A DNA stretch of 64,000 bases from positions 164,180-228,179 of the forward strand of contig SUTF01000003.1 in NCBI GenBank assembly GCA_015063005.1. Direction: 5' to 3'. Origin of the DNA: Methanobrevibacter millerae (GTDB lineage: Archaea > Methanobacteriota > Methanobacteria > Methanobacteriales > Methanobacteriaceae). This document shows positions 48,882 to 57,092 of the stretch, piece after piece (the stretch's first letter is position 1; each line of letters opens with the position of its first letter). The notes below the pieces were generated by a model. The model made no database searches and was not told where the DNA came from. It saw nothing but the letters and a program-made list of their open reading frames with translations. A program made the translations under genes and the position numbers.

Positions 48882-49397
48882 TTATAAACTGCTTTGATTG
48901 AATTTGAACGGATTGTGGTTTTCATCCGTCTTGTCATAATACTTATTTAAAATAGCTGATTCCCACATATTATAGTTTTTCTGTTCTGTCGTTGAAAACC
49001 TATAGGCCAAAATTCCGACATTTCGTGAATCCTCATCAATGTCATTTTCCTGGCAGAATATTGACACCATATCCGGGGCAAACTCGGAAGGCTCATCTTC
49101 CATGAACTCCAGAAACTCATCATATTCCGTTTTTGAAAACAGCTCTTCAGGCTCAATCGGATAATCGCTTGATTTTATCGTGTACAGCTCAATATACATC
49201 ATGGATTGAAGAGGCATTTGATTATGCTCTATAGACAATCCCCTTACTTCACCGGTTTCCAAATCCAATATGGTATGGCCAGTTTTTTGCGTTGGAAACC
49301 AATTGTCATATGCAGGCTTTACCACATCTTCCGGTGACAAAGCGGACAATATTGTCTTTAAGTGTTCAACACCAATTACCTCAAATATTTCTTCCAT
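48882..49397 (-). CDS. Small acidic protein of unknown function
   Basis: 171 residues, strongly acidic (EEPEEL, MEDEPSEFAPD), no signal peptide or membrane segment. I do not recognise a family. A beta-rich centre (GHTILDLETGEVRGLSIEHNQMP) precedes a helical end with WESAILNKYY. The ATG lies 56 bases downstream of the small adhesin gene, and the stop is 8 bases before the transporter permease, so it may be the first gene of the transporter operon. Confidence 0.7.
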   Translation of the reverse strand: MEEIFEVIGVEHLKTILSALSPEDVVKPAYDNWFPTQKTGHTILDLETGEVRGLSIEHNQMPLQSMMYIELYTIKSSDYPIEPEELFSKTEYDEFLEFMEDEPSEFAPDMVSIFCQENDIDEDSRNVGILAYRFSTTEQKNYNMWESAILNKYYDKTDENHNPFKFNQSSL

Positions 49398-49442
49398 AAT
49401 AATATTTTAAAAAATAGTATATAAATAAATAATGAAAAAAGT

Positions 49443-49459
49443 GGTTAGATGAACTAACC
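49443..49459 (-). terminator. Hairpin containing the small-adhesin stop codon
   Basis: GGTTAG (49443-49448) pairs with CTAACC (49454-49459) around a 5-base loop. On the minus strand a T-run follows (49436-49441). The TAG stop (49454-49456) is inside the stem. The stem is short, but the layout matches the hairpins at 38179 and 60436. Confidence 0.6.
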
Positions 49460-50689
49460 GAAAATTGAAGAGATGGTTACCTTATTTGAAGTGACCGCAC
49501 CAATTGCATCATACATTGAGGTAATAATGTATTCGCCAGGCCATAGGTTAATGTTTAATCTGGCTATTCCTGAATCATCAGTTGTTCTATTGTATAAAAC
49601 ACCGTTGATATTCAATGTAATAGTTCTTCCTAATAATGGAATGCCCTGGCCGTCAACAAGCTTAACGGAAAATGGAGTTAAATCAAGGAACGGTTTAGCC
49701 AAATCGGAAGCTATAAGAACAGGCAAAACCTTTACGTTATTGGAAACTTTAAAACCGTTATATTCAGCAGTTACAATATAGTCTCCAGGATTTAAGTTAA
49801 TGTTTAATTTTACATAGCCGTTTTCATCACTGGTTCTGTTATAGAATACTCCATTAATGTTGAATGTTGCTGAAACGCCGGCGCCAACAGGATTACCCTG
49901 ATTGTCCAAAAGCCTAATGACATATTGTGATGCGTTTTTGTAATATTTGGTCAAGTCCCTGTTTTCCACAATTATGGAAGATACATAAATCCTGTTTGAA
50001 TGCATTTCCCCTGTTGCAGGATTTGTTGCTGTTATAATGTATTGTCCGGCATTAAGATTAATGTTTAAGGTTGCAATACCAGATCCATTTGTTTTTCTTG
50101 TATATTCCACACCATTTATATTGAATTTAACATCTGTATTTTTTAAGGCCTGACCTTGAGAGTCAATGAATGCTGCATTATATTGTGTCCCATTTCCATA
50201 TGACTTGACAACGTCATTTGCCTCAATAGTTGGATTGATTGTAACACTAGCTTTTTTAGTTAAAATATAGAGATATGTAACATCAGCATCATAGACACCA
50301 GGATTAAGGTTAATTGCTAGAAAAGCCTTACCATCATCGTTTGTGGCTCTATAATAATCCATACCATTAATGCTTATTTTAAGGGAAGCATTTTTCATAG
50401 GTTGGTCAAATACTTTAAATGTAACTTCAAGTCTTTCAGAGCCGCCATAATACTTTGTGACATTAGGAACTTCCAAATCAATAATATCCGGAGCGATATT
50501 ATTAATTATATCAGAAGAAAAGTTGCCGAAATCCAAATCATTTAAATCTGACAAAACATCTTCGCCACCATATGACGTGGATATAGTGTCCTCACTCACT
50601 GACTGGTTTAAATCAGTACTTGCAGATACTGAAGAAATAGAAACAATCAACAATATCAAACAAATTATAAACAAAAAATTTCTTTTCAT
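49454..50689 (-). CDS. Small adhesin-like secreted protein (four Ig-like repeats)
   Basis: 411 residues from ATG 50689: signal peptide about 1-23 (ISSVSA), a short linker, then about four Ig-like units and no beta-helix. The units begin VTKYYGGSERLEV, VVKSYGNGTQYNAAF, LTKYYKNASQYVIRL and LAKPFLDLTPFSVKL, with GNP/NGVFYNR/LNINL cores. The last three match in order the tails of the 38202 and 60455 genes. It could be a naked wall-binding module or a remnant that lost its beta-helix. The TAG stop lies in a hairpin followed by a T-run. Confidence 0.88.
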   Translation of the reverse strand: MKRNFLFIICLILLIVSISSVSASTDLNQSVSEDTISTSYGGEDVLSDLNDLDFGNFSSDIINNIAPDIIDLEVPNVTKYYGGSERLEVTFKVFDQPMKNASLKISINGMDYYRATNDDGKAFLAINLNPGVYDADVTYLYILTKKASVTINPTIEANDVVKSYGNGTQYNAAFIDSQGQALKNTDVKFNINGVEYTRKTNGSGIATLNINLNAGQYIITATNPATGEMHSNRIYVSSIIVENRDLTKYYKNASQYVIRLLDNQGNPVGAGVSATFNINGVFYNRTSDENGYVKLNINLNPGDYIVTAEYNGFKVSNNVKVLPVLIASDLAKPFLDLTPFSVKLVDGQGIPLLGRTITLNINGVLYNRTTDDSGIARLNINLWPGEYIITSMYDAIGAVTSNKVTISSIFG

Positions 50690-50772
50690 ATTATTTTACC
50701 TTCATTAATTGATAATATAGAATTTATAAAATTATATATAAATAGTTTAAAAATTCACACTTCACAAAATAA

Positions 50773-50802
50773 TATATAATTTGATATAAATAATTCATAT
50801 TA
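50773..50802 (+). promoter_or_regulatory. TATA box of leaderless priS
   Basis: TATATAA at 50773-50779 lies about 26 bases before the priS ATG (50802), and no ribosome binding site is present. Transcription should begin at or next to the start codon. Confidence 0.5.
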
Positions 50803-51776
50803 TGTTTTCAAAAGCTACCATGAAAGAAAGACGCCAATATTATCGTGAGGAGTGGAGCGAAAAGGACCTTCCCGAATTCATTAAAAATGGAATTAAAAAG
50901 CGTGAGTTTGGTTTTGACCATAATGGCAGAGGTCCGAACGACAGATACAAAACATTCAGAGGAACAGATTCACTCAGGAAATTCCTAAGATATAAGGCGC
51001 CTTTTGCAGCTTATGTTTCAGTAGCTTTTTACAACGAACCTAGAAGAAGGCAGGACTGGCAGAAAGCAGAATATATCTTTGATGTTGATGCGAAGGATAT
51101 TCCAATCAGGTCCTGCAACTGCGATAGCGTGTGTGAAATCTGTTTAGGTGAAGCCTTGGAGATTGTTAATTCTCTTATTGATACCTTGGAAAGCGATTTG
51201 GGTCTTGACAATATCCATTTGATTTATTCAGGAAGAGGATATCACATAAGGATTCTTGATGAGGAAATGATGACAGCCGGCAGCGAACTCAGATCAGAGG
51301 TTCTTAAATATGCTGCAGGTGCTGAAGTTCCAAAATCCCAGTTCATCAACACAGACATATCAAACAAGGCATTTAATTTTGAGCATTTCTCAATACCGAT
51401 AGGATATTCCAAGATATTTACCGACAAGATGAAATACAATGTCCAGCACCTGACCGGACAGGAAGAGATTGATGGAATCAATCCAAAGCTGATGAAAGAC
51501 ATTATTAAAGCAAGACATCACCTGGACAATGACGAATGGGGTTACTTTAAAAAGGATATAGGACCTAGAAGATATAAAAACCTGGTTGAGGCAATGGCGA
51601 GAGTTAATTTGGCCACCATTGATGCGAAGGTTTCCATTGACCTTAAAAGGATTTTAAGACTTCCTTCATCACTTCACTCCAAAGTGAGCATGAAATGCAT
51701 GGAAGTAAAAAACAGAGAAACATTCGATCCGTTCAAAGAGGCCGTTCCAAAATTTGTTTATGAAAGAGATGATTAA
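50802..51776 (+). CDS. priS: DNA primase catalytic subunit PriS
   Basis: Makes RNA/DNA primers for replication. Catalytic aspartates Asp94 and Asp96 lie in YIFDVDAKD. A zinc knuckle follows at once (Cys105, Cys107, Cys111, Cys114). SGRGYHIRI at 143-151 is the nucleotide-binding motif. The late LRLPSSLHSKVSM segment is also conserved. 324 residues is usual for the archaeal subunit. The upstream TATA indicates a leaderless mRNA. A short conserved-looking gene follows directly. Confidence 0.96.
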   Translation: MFSKATMKERRQYYREEWSEKDLPEFIKNGIKKREFGFDHNGRGPNDRYKTFRGTDSLRKFLRYKAPFAAYVSVAFYNEPRRRQDWQKAEYIFDVDAKDIPIRSCNCDSVCEICLGEALEIVNSLIDTLESDLGLDNIHLIYSGRGYHIRILDEEMMTAGSELRSEVLKYAAGAEVPKSQFINTDISNKAFNFEHFSIPIGYSKIFTDKMKYNVQHLTGQEEIDGINPKLMKDIIKARHHLDNDEWGYFKKDIGPRRYKNLVEAMARVNLATIDAKVSIDLKRILRLPSSLHSKVSMKCMEVKNRETFDPFKEAVPKFVYERDD

Positions 51777-51777
51777 T

Positions 51778-52035
51778 ATGGATAAAGTTTTAAGAGAAAT
51801 ATTTCGTGAAAACCAGTATTTTGAAGAGATGAACGAGAACAGATTTGTTCCCGAATATTTAGGACTGATTGTTAATGGGGTTGTAATCTATAACGTCAAT
51901 TGGGTTGACATTGTTGATAAGGAACTGGTATTAATGAACAAGGATATCCAGACACATCCAATAGCTTCCCTGATGCTTGAAAACCTTAATTCATTAATGA
52001 TTATTACCGATAGCGGCATTAAGGAAATATTATGA
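51778..52035 (+). CDS. Small protein downstream of PriS, function unknown
   Basis: 85 residues from ATG 51778, which is preceded by GAGATGAT and lies just after the priS stop. An upstream ATG would overlap priS by 23 bases and is less likely. Composition: alternating acidic and hydrophobic (MDKVLREIFRENQYFEEMNENRFVP then LGLIVNGVVIYNVNWVDIVDKEL), suggesting a small beta/alpha fold. No family recognised. Tight coupling with primase hints at a replication-related role, as inference. Confidence 0.65.
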   Translation: MDKVLREIFRENQYFEEMNENRFVPEYLGLIVNGVVIYNVNWVDIVDKELVLMNKDIQTHPIASLMLENLNSLMIITDSGIKEIL

Positions 52036-52036
52036 A

Positions 52037-52741
52037 TTAATCATTTAAAGTTCCAATTAAAACAGAAGAAGGAAATATATCATTAATTTCATTAGATAAA
52101 TTCAAAATATCCTTATCAAATGTTATAAACATTATTAATTCATGTAAAGATTCAGATAACTGAAAAAATTCTTCTAAGATAAAAGCATCAGCCCTATGAA
52201 TTCCAATATTTATTAAAGCATTTGTAAATTTTCTTTTATTGATAAATGATATGCATATGAATTTTTTAAATAATTTCATTAAATTTTTAAGAATAATTTT
52301 ATAGTCATTTTTTATATTTTCATATAATTCTTCCAAATTATTTATATCATTTGATATAATTGAGTATTGAAAATCATCATTATACTCAATAAAAAATTGA
52401 TTTACAATAGAAATAAATTTTTTCATTTTAATGCCTTCTGGAAAATCACTATTTGGGTATTGTGCAATGAAATTTTGCTTAATTCTAAATAAAAAAGTAT
52501 CAACATTTAATAAGTCAATAGAATTTTCTAAAATATTCAATTTTACATAGCTTATTATTTTTAAAGCTATTCTTTTTAGTTTAAAAATGACCCTTTTAGA
52601 TTCATTTATAACTGTATCACTTAAATATCTTTTATATTTCTTTTTAAAATATTGAATAGTATTTTCATGTAAGTTATCATTAGGTAATATCATAGATAAT
52701 ATAACATTTGTATCTAAAAAATGACAGTTAATTTCAAACAA
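52037..52741 (-). CDS. PIN-domain protein, candidate ribonuclease toxin
   Basis: 234 residues. PIN-fold acidic residues are all in place: Asp10 in FLDTNV, Glu47 in SDTVINESKRV, Asp185 in HRADAFILEEF, and Asp209/Asp211 in ITFDKDIL. It is longer than typical VapC toxins because of a helical insert (about 55-170). The start is TTG 52741. No nearby in-frame ATG exists before the PIN motif, and GAGGGG sits 7 bases upstream, inside the end of the preceding gene. The two genes are therefore translationally linked, the classic order of antitoxin then toxin. Very AT-rich relative to neighbours, with converging transcription toward the primase operon. Confidence 0.75.
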   Translation of the reverse strand: MFEINCHFLDTNVILSMILPNDNLHENTIQYFKKKYKRYLSDTVINESKRVIFKLKRIALKIISYVKLNILENSIDLLNVDTFLFRIKQNFIAQYPNSDFPEGIKMKKFISIVNQFFIEYNDDFQYSIISNDINNLEELYENIKNDYKIILKNLMKLFKKFICISFINKRKFTNALINIGIHRADAFILEEFFQLSESLHELIMFITFDKDILNLSNEINDIFPSSVLIGTLND

Positions 52742-52742
52742 A

Positions 52743-53615
52743 TTATCCCCTCAAGTAAGCACTAATAGTTGCATTTAGTAACTTTTTTTGAGAAGGAGAA
52801 TATCCTTTATTAGACTCATCAAAATTTATCAGTTTATCAGTTTCATTAATTAAAATTTCTAATTGAGCAATACTATTTTTATATTTCATATCCCAAAGAT
52901 TAACTTTATAATTGTAAAAATCATCTTTAAAATTAACTCTAAGGCCTCTAGCAAATGTTTTCCAAAGTTCAATTATAGGATCTCTTAAAAAATTCCAAAA
53001 ATTATTAAAATTATTTTCATCATTTATTATATCTAAATTAGTAGATAATTTAGAAAATAAATCATTAAACTCATTAAAATAACTTTCACATGGAAGTTGG
53101 GATTCACAATCATAAAAAATATCAATATAATTGTCAACATCAAAATAATTAGATGATCTAATCGTATTTGCTTTATTGAAAATTTCATATTTAAATGAAT
53201 ACATGCATGAATAAGGAGCATATTCCTTATAAATAACTTTATCTAAATCATAAAATGATTCACTGCTCAAAATCTGATTAGTAAAAACTTCAATTTCAGA
53301 ATAAGAAGAAACAATATTATTTTCAACATCAAATTCATTATAAGACTTATCATTAAGAAATGCTGAATTAATATTGAAACTACACTTTGGTAGGATATAA
53401 TTCCAAGAATCATTTAAAATTTCAGAAAAAGGACCATGAAAATACCAATAATATGGTAAATCATCATATAATTCATGATTTTTACCCAAATCCATTTTAA
53501 TTTTAAAAATGAATTTTTGCATTTTATACTTAGAGATAGGCATATTCTTTTCTTTAAGTCTGAAAAGCAAATATTCAACTAAATCATCCATAGGATTTTC
53601 TACTGGTAAATGCAT
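52743..53615 (-). CDS. SocA/DUF4065-like protein, candidate antitoxin partner of PIN protein
   Basis: 290 residues. The first 90 residues, DDLVEYLLFRLKEKNMPISKYKMQKFIFKIK then YYWYFHGPFSEILNDSW, resemble the DUF4065/SocA (Panacea) antitoxin domain, in which a KLQKLLY helix is followed by a YGP motif. The match is by eye and uncertain. The remainder is helical, aromatic- and Asn-rich, with no recognised domain. ATG 53615 has AAAGGAGA 8 bases upstream. Its stop TAA is directly before the PIN gene TTG. AT content is extreme, unlike the flanking genes. Confidence 0.6.
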   Translation of the reverse strand: MHLPVENPMDDLVEYLLFRLKEKNMPISKYKMQKFIFKIKMDLGKNHELYDDLPYYWYFHGPFSEILNDSWNYILPKCSFNINSAFLNDKSYNEFDVENNIVSSYSEIEVFTNQILSSESFYDLDKVIYKEYAPYSCMYSFKYEIFNKANTIRSSNYFDVDNYIDIFYDCESQLPCESYFNEFNDLFSKLSTNLDIINDENNFNNFWNFLRDPIIELWKTFARGLRVNFKDDFYNYKVNLWDMKYKNSIAQLEILINETDKLINFDESNKGYSPSQKKLLNATISAYLRG

Positions 53616-53789
53616 GGTATGGTCTCCTTTAATTATTCATGAAATATTAATAATTATTATTTAATTACTAATATTTAAAATTAATATTTCTAAAAACTAA
53701 ATACAACTATTGTATCTACATTAACTATTATTCATACCATAATATGTTCTTTGTGCAAGCATTTGAACAGTAATCTGCACAAGGAAATA
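53616..53789. other. AT-rich promoter segment upstream of the PIN/SocA module
   Basis: About 175 bases with the ribosome binding site of the SocA-like gene, TAATTATTATTTAATT runs that may hold its promoter, and the 3' end of the TPR gene. No repeat or inverted terminal repeat that would mark a mobile element was seen. Confidence 0.4.
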
Positions 53790-54641
53790 TCAGTTACTTA
53801 ACCTTTCCATTGCCAACAATATTTCAGGATTTAGGGAAAAGGCTTCGCTAAAGCATTCGTTTGCCTCATCAAACATTTCCAATTTATTCAAAAGCATTCC
53901 TTTCATCATATACGGAAATGGATCATATGGATTTAACTTAATGGCCTTATCCACAATTGCAAAGGCTTCATCTTTTTTGCCTAATTCAAGTGATGCCTGT
54001 GCCTTTAAAAGCATAATCTGCAATGTGCCGTCATCCTTTAAGTTAATTATTCTTTCACAGACTTCGTTTAATTTTTTTTCGTCATCCAATTCTTCATAAA
54101 GTATTGTTAATGTCGCAAAGACATCCAGATTTGTCGGATCTATTGATATGACCTTTTCGGCATATTTCAATGCGTCATCAATCATGTCAAGTTCTATGCA
54201 GCAGAAAATCAGGTTGGTATAATCTTCTATGTCTGCCTTTTCAAGTGCGATTAATCTTTTGATGTACTTGCAGCATTTTTTAAATTCATGATTGATATAT
54301 GCCCTGTAGGACAGCTGCTTTAACACTAAATCGTTTTCAGGGTCAAGCTCGATAATTTTTTCAAGGTACTCTTCTGTTTTTTCGTCATCATCCAATGATG
54401 AATAGCATGTTGCAATCAAAACATAGGATTTGAGTTTTTCTTTAGCAGAGCAATCTTTTATATAGACTTCAAGTGTGCTTATTGCTTTTTTGTATTCTTT
54501 CAATTCAATTAATGCTTCAGCTTTTCTAAAAAGTAGTGATGATGCATTCTGCGGGTTTTTTAAAATCATTTCATCTATAAGTTCTATCACAGCATCATAA
54601 TTTTTTTCTTTTTCATAATCATCCAGTAGCTTCTCACTCAT
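53790..54641 (-). CDS. Tetratricopeptide repeat protein
   Basis: 283 residues made almost wholly of 34-residue helical pairs (ASSLLFRKAEALIELKEYKKAI, DLVLKQLSYRAYINHEFKKC, DLDVFATLTILYEELDD, DPFPYMMKGMLLNKLEMFDEAN), about seven to eight TPR units. Acts as a protein-protein scaffold in the cytoplasm; partner unknown. ATG 54641 lies 65 bases after the dTMP-kinase-like gene on the same strand, so the two may be co-transcribed. Confidence 0.9.
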   Translation of the reverse strand: MSEKLLDDYEKEKNYDAVIELIDEMILKNPQNASSLLFRKAEALIELKEYKKAISTLEVYIKDCSAKEKLKSYVLIATCYSSLDDDEKTEEYLEKIIELDPENDLVLKQLSYRAYINHEFKKCCKYIKRLIALEKADIEDYTNLIFCCIELDMIDDALKYAEKVISIDPTNLDVFATLTILYEELDDEKKLNEVCERIINLKDDGTLQIMLLKAQASLELGKKDEAFAIVDKAIKLNPYDPFPYMMKGMLLNKLEMFDEANECFSEAFSLNPEILLAMERLSN

Positions 54642-54706
54642 AGGTTTATATTATATCTTTATACTATTTATAAGTTGTGTATAAAGTATTAAAAAAATAA
54701 TGATAT

Positions 54707-55276
54707 CTAGTCCGAATCCATACACTTAGAAATAATTTGGGAACTGATTTCATCGATGCTTTGGTCTCCATCGACAACATTCCAATTATAGGTAAACTTT
54801 CTGGATTTGTTTCGAGCTTCTCTGAGAGATTCGATATTTTCAAACATTTCTGTTTCCTCATCTCTTGAACCGATTCTTCTCAATGACTCTTCAGGAGAGA
54901 CATCCAAAAAGAACATGTATTCTGATGTGGGAAGAGCAAAACAAACAATTTTATATACAATAACATTTACCACATCAGGAAGATACATCACCGCAAGGAT
55001 ATATCTTGAAAAAATTAAAACATCAATGCTATCGTCATGTGAGTATTTTCTGACAGAACGAATAGCATCTAAACCAAAATAAACTGTAGCCAATAAATGA
55101 TTGATTTTACCTGTTTTTAGTAGAGCTTGCTTGGATTTGCGACCATATTTGTTGTCATCACATGGATGTGAACGAACAACAACGTTTTTTCCCTGTTTCT
55201 TATATGTTTCTGCCAATAGATCAATTTGCGTATCCTTTCCAGACCCATCAAGTCCGTCTATTACTATAAATTTCAT
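54707..55276 (-). CDS. Thymidylate-kinase-like nucleoside monophosphate kinase
   Basis: P-loop kinase: IDGLDGSGKDTQ (about 6-17), a second block DVLIFSRYILAVMYLPDV in place of the DRY motif of dTMP kinases, FFLDVSPEESLRRIGSRDEETE as the LID-like region, and an end typical of the family. 189 residues is the usual size, though the DRYxxSxxAYQ motif is altered (SRYILAVMY), so specificity may differ from dTMP. Other members with this variation are annotated only as thymidylate-kinase-like. Confidence 0.78.
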   Translation of the reverse strand: MKFIVIDGLDGSGKDTQIDLLAETYKKQGKNVVVRSHPCDDNKYGRKSKQALLKTGKINHLLATVYFGLDAIRSVRKYSHDDSIDVLIFSRYILAVMYLPDVVNVIVYKIVCFALPTSEYMFFLDVSPEESLRRIGSRDEETEMFENIESLREARNKSRKFTYNWNVVDGDQSIDEISSQIISKCMDSD

Positions 55277-55338
55277 GTCAAGTCACAGTAAATTAAATTT
55301 ATTGTGATGTAAATTAATACATCGGTTGATAAACTACT

Positions 55339-56484
55339 TTATTTTGAAGGCATTTCTAATTTGGTTGATTCGATTGGATAAAACTCCGTATACTTGGAAT
55401 TTCTTTCAATAGGATTTCTTCCAAGGTTTCTGACAATGCTTCCTAAAGTGTCAATTGATGCGTCCACTCCATCAGGAGCACCAGAAGCTTCAGACAATTC
55501 GTCTCCACCTAATGTTCCGCCCAAGTCATTAGCTCCAGCAGTGAGGGAGACCTGTGCAAATCGAAAACCCATCTTTACCCATGAAACCTGAATATTTGGA
55601 ATCAAGTCTCTTAACATCAGTCTGGAAACTGCATATAGCTTCAAGTCTTCAGTACCTGTCGCACCAAGATTGGTCTGGCCTTCAAGGAATATCGGTGAAT
55701 ACTCATGCATAAATGTCATAGGGATAAATTCCGTGAATCCATGAGTCTCTTCCTGCAAGCGACGAATGACATCAATGTGCTCGACACGTTCCTCCAAAGT
55801 TTCAACATGACCATACATGATTGTTGCAGAACCAGGAATTCCCACTTCATGAGCAGTTTTAACTATATCAACCCATTCATCAACACTGACCTTTTCAGGA
55901 CAAATCAAATCTCTTGAACGGTCAGTCAATATTTCAGCAGCAGTTCCCGGTAAAGTATCAAGTCCTGCTGATTTCAATCTTTCGCAAGCTTCGGCAACAT
56001 CAATACCAGACACTAAAGCTGCATCATTAATCATGGTAGGTGAAAAGCCATGAATTAACACATCGGGATATTCGCCTTTCAATAATTGCAATAAATGCTC
56101 ATAATATTCAACATCAGCATCAGGAAGCACCCCTCCCATCACACAGAATTCATGAGCACCCTTTTCAACAGCCCCCCGAGCCTTCTGTAAAATCTGTTCA
56201 TCGTTTAAAATATAAGCTTCAGGATCATCTGCATCTTTTCCAAATGCACAAAATCCGCATCTAACCGTACAAATGTTGGTGAAATTGATATTACAGTTGT
56301 TAATGAATGTAACATTGTCACCAACTATTTCATGCCTTAAATAATCGGCAGTTGCAAGCAGAGGATATAAATCCGGTCCTTTAATATTCATCAAATGATT
56401 TGCTTCTTCTACAGAAATTGCCTCATCCAAAGATTTGGATAAAATCCTTTCAGTTTTTGAAGAAATTGGTAGTTTATCAAACAT
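55339..56484 (-). CDS. cofH: F420 precursor synthase subunit CofH (FO synthase, radical SAM)
   Basis: Joins tyrosine-derived 4-hydroxybenzyl to the pyrimidine precursor in coenzyme F420 synthesis, together with CofG. Radical SAM cysteines Cys72, Cys76 and Cys79 in ICTVRCGFCAF, followed by GAHEFCVMGGVLPD, HGFSPTMI, GLDTLPGTAAEIL and SATIMYGHVE. 381 residues, with the CofH C-terminal block LGGTLGGDELSEASGAPDG. No ribosome binding site; a TATA stretch 23-36 bases upstream implies a leaderless mRNA. It diverges from comDE. Confidence 0.96.
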   Translation of the reverse strand: MFDKLPISSKTERILSKSLDEAISVEEANHLMNIKGPDLYPLLATADYLRHEIVGDNVTFINNCNINFTNICTVRCGFCAFGKDADDPEAYILNDEQILQKARGAVEKGAHEFCVMGGVLPDADVEYYEHLLQLLKGEYPDVLIHGFSPTMINDAALVSGIDVAEACERLKSAGLDTLPGTAAEILTDRSRDLICPEKVSVDEWVDIVKTAHEVGIPGSATIMYGHVETLEERVEHIDVIRRLQEETHGFTEFIPMTFMHEYSPIFLEGQTNLGATGTEDLKLYAVSRLMLRDLIPNIQVSWVKMGFRFAQVSLTAGANDLGGTLGGDELSEASGAPDGVDASIDTLGSIVRNLGRNPIERNSKYTEFYPIESTKLEMPSK

Positions 56485-56506
56485 AAATATAATTAAGTAA
56501 ATAATT

Positions 56507-56520
56507 TAATATATATATTA
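56507..56520. promoter_or_regulatory. Symmetric TATA element TAATATATATATTA between cofH and comD
   Basis: A palindromic A/T run, so it can serve as TATA box in either direction. For cofH it lies 23-36 bases before the ATG (leaderless start). For comDE it would place transcription start near 56540, just before the palindrome at 56549. Inferred from spacing. Confidence 0.5.
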
Positions 56521-56548
56521 CTATCAAAGATTAATTTAGAAAATAAAG

Positions 56549-56564
56549 TGTACAAATTTGTACA
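56549..56564. promoter_or_regulatory. Perfect 16-base palindrome TGTACAAATTTGTACA, candidate operator
   Basis: It reads the same on both strands with no mismatch. It lies between the divergent cofH and comDE genes, just after the expected comDE transcription start and about 60 bases upstream of cofH. This is a position where a dimeric repressor would block comDE, or a factor could act on both genes. No binding protein is known here. The half-site TGTACA resembles the ATTGTACAAT palindrome at aroA'. Confidence 0.55.
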
Positions 56565-56596
56565 AAATCAAATTAAGAAATAATAAAGATGATAAT

Positions 56597-57088
56597 ATGG
56601 ATAGTACGGAAGCTATTTACAATGGGCTAAAAGATGCTGGAGTCGACTTTATCGTCAGCGTTCCATGCGTCAACTTATCTAAATTATTAAACATGATTGA
56701 TGAGGATGATGAAATAATCCATATCCCCGTTACAAGGGAAGAGGAAGGAATAGGATTATGTGCAGGAGCCTATCTTGGAGGCAAGAAAACTGCAATACTA
56801 ATGCAGAATTCCGGGCTTGGAAACTCAATCAATGCACTGAAATCCCTTAGTGAACTATACGGATTTCCATTGATTATGATAATGAGCCACAGAGGAACCG
56901 AAGGAGAAAACATCTGCGGACAAGTGCCTATGGGGCAGTCAACCCCTTTGATTTTGGAGGCTATGAACTTTAACTTCTTCAAGCCGGGCACACCTGAAGG
57001 GGCATATGAGGACATAAGAAGTTCATGTGAATTATCTGAAAAAGAGGGAAAACCCGTTTCAATACTGCTTGAGATTAAATACTGGTGA
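56597..57088 (+). CDS. comD: Sulfopyruvate decarboxylase subunit alpha (coenzyme M synthesis)
   Basis: Thiamine-diphosphate enzyme, first half: decarboxylates sulfopyruvate to sulfoacetaldehyde. It shows the PYR domain: [78 protein letters not shown]. 163 residues from ATG 56597 behind AAGATGAT. The stop lies 4 bases before the comE start, so subunits are co-translated. Confidence 0.93.
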   Translation: MDSTEAIYNGLKDAGVDFIVSVPCVNLSKLLNMIDEDDEIIHIPVTREEEGIGLCAGAYLGGKKTAILMQNSGLGNSINALKSLSELYGFPLIMIMSHRGTEGENICGQVPMGQSTPLILEAMNFNFFKPGTPEGAYEDIRSSCELSEKEGKPVSILLEIKYW

Positions 57089-57092
57089 TAAC

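Noticed and set aside
56558..56596. TTG start for comD at 56558
   Set aside because: It lies inside the palindrome and lacks a ribosome site; ATG 56597 has AAGATGAT.
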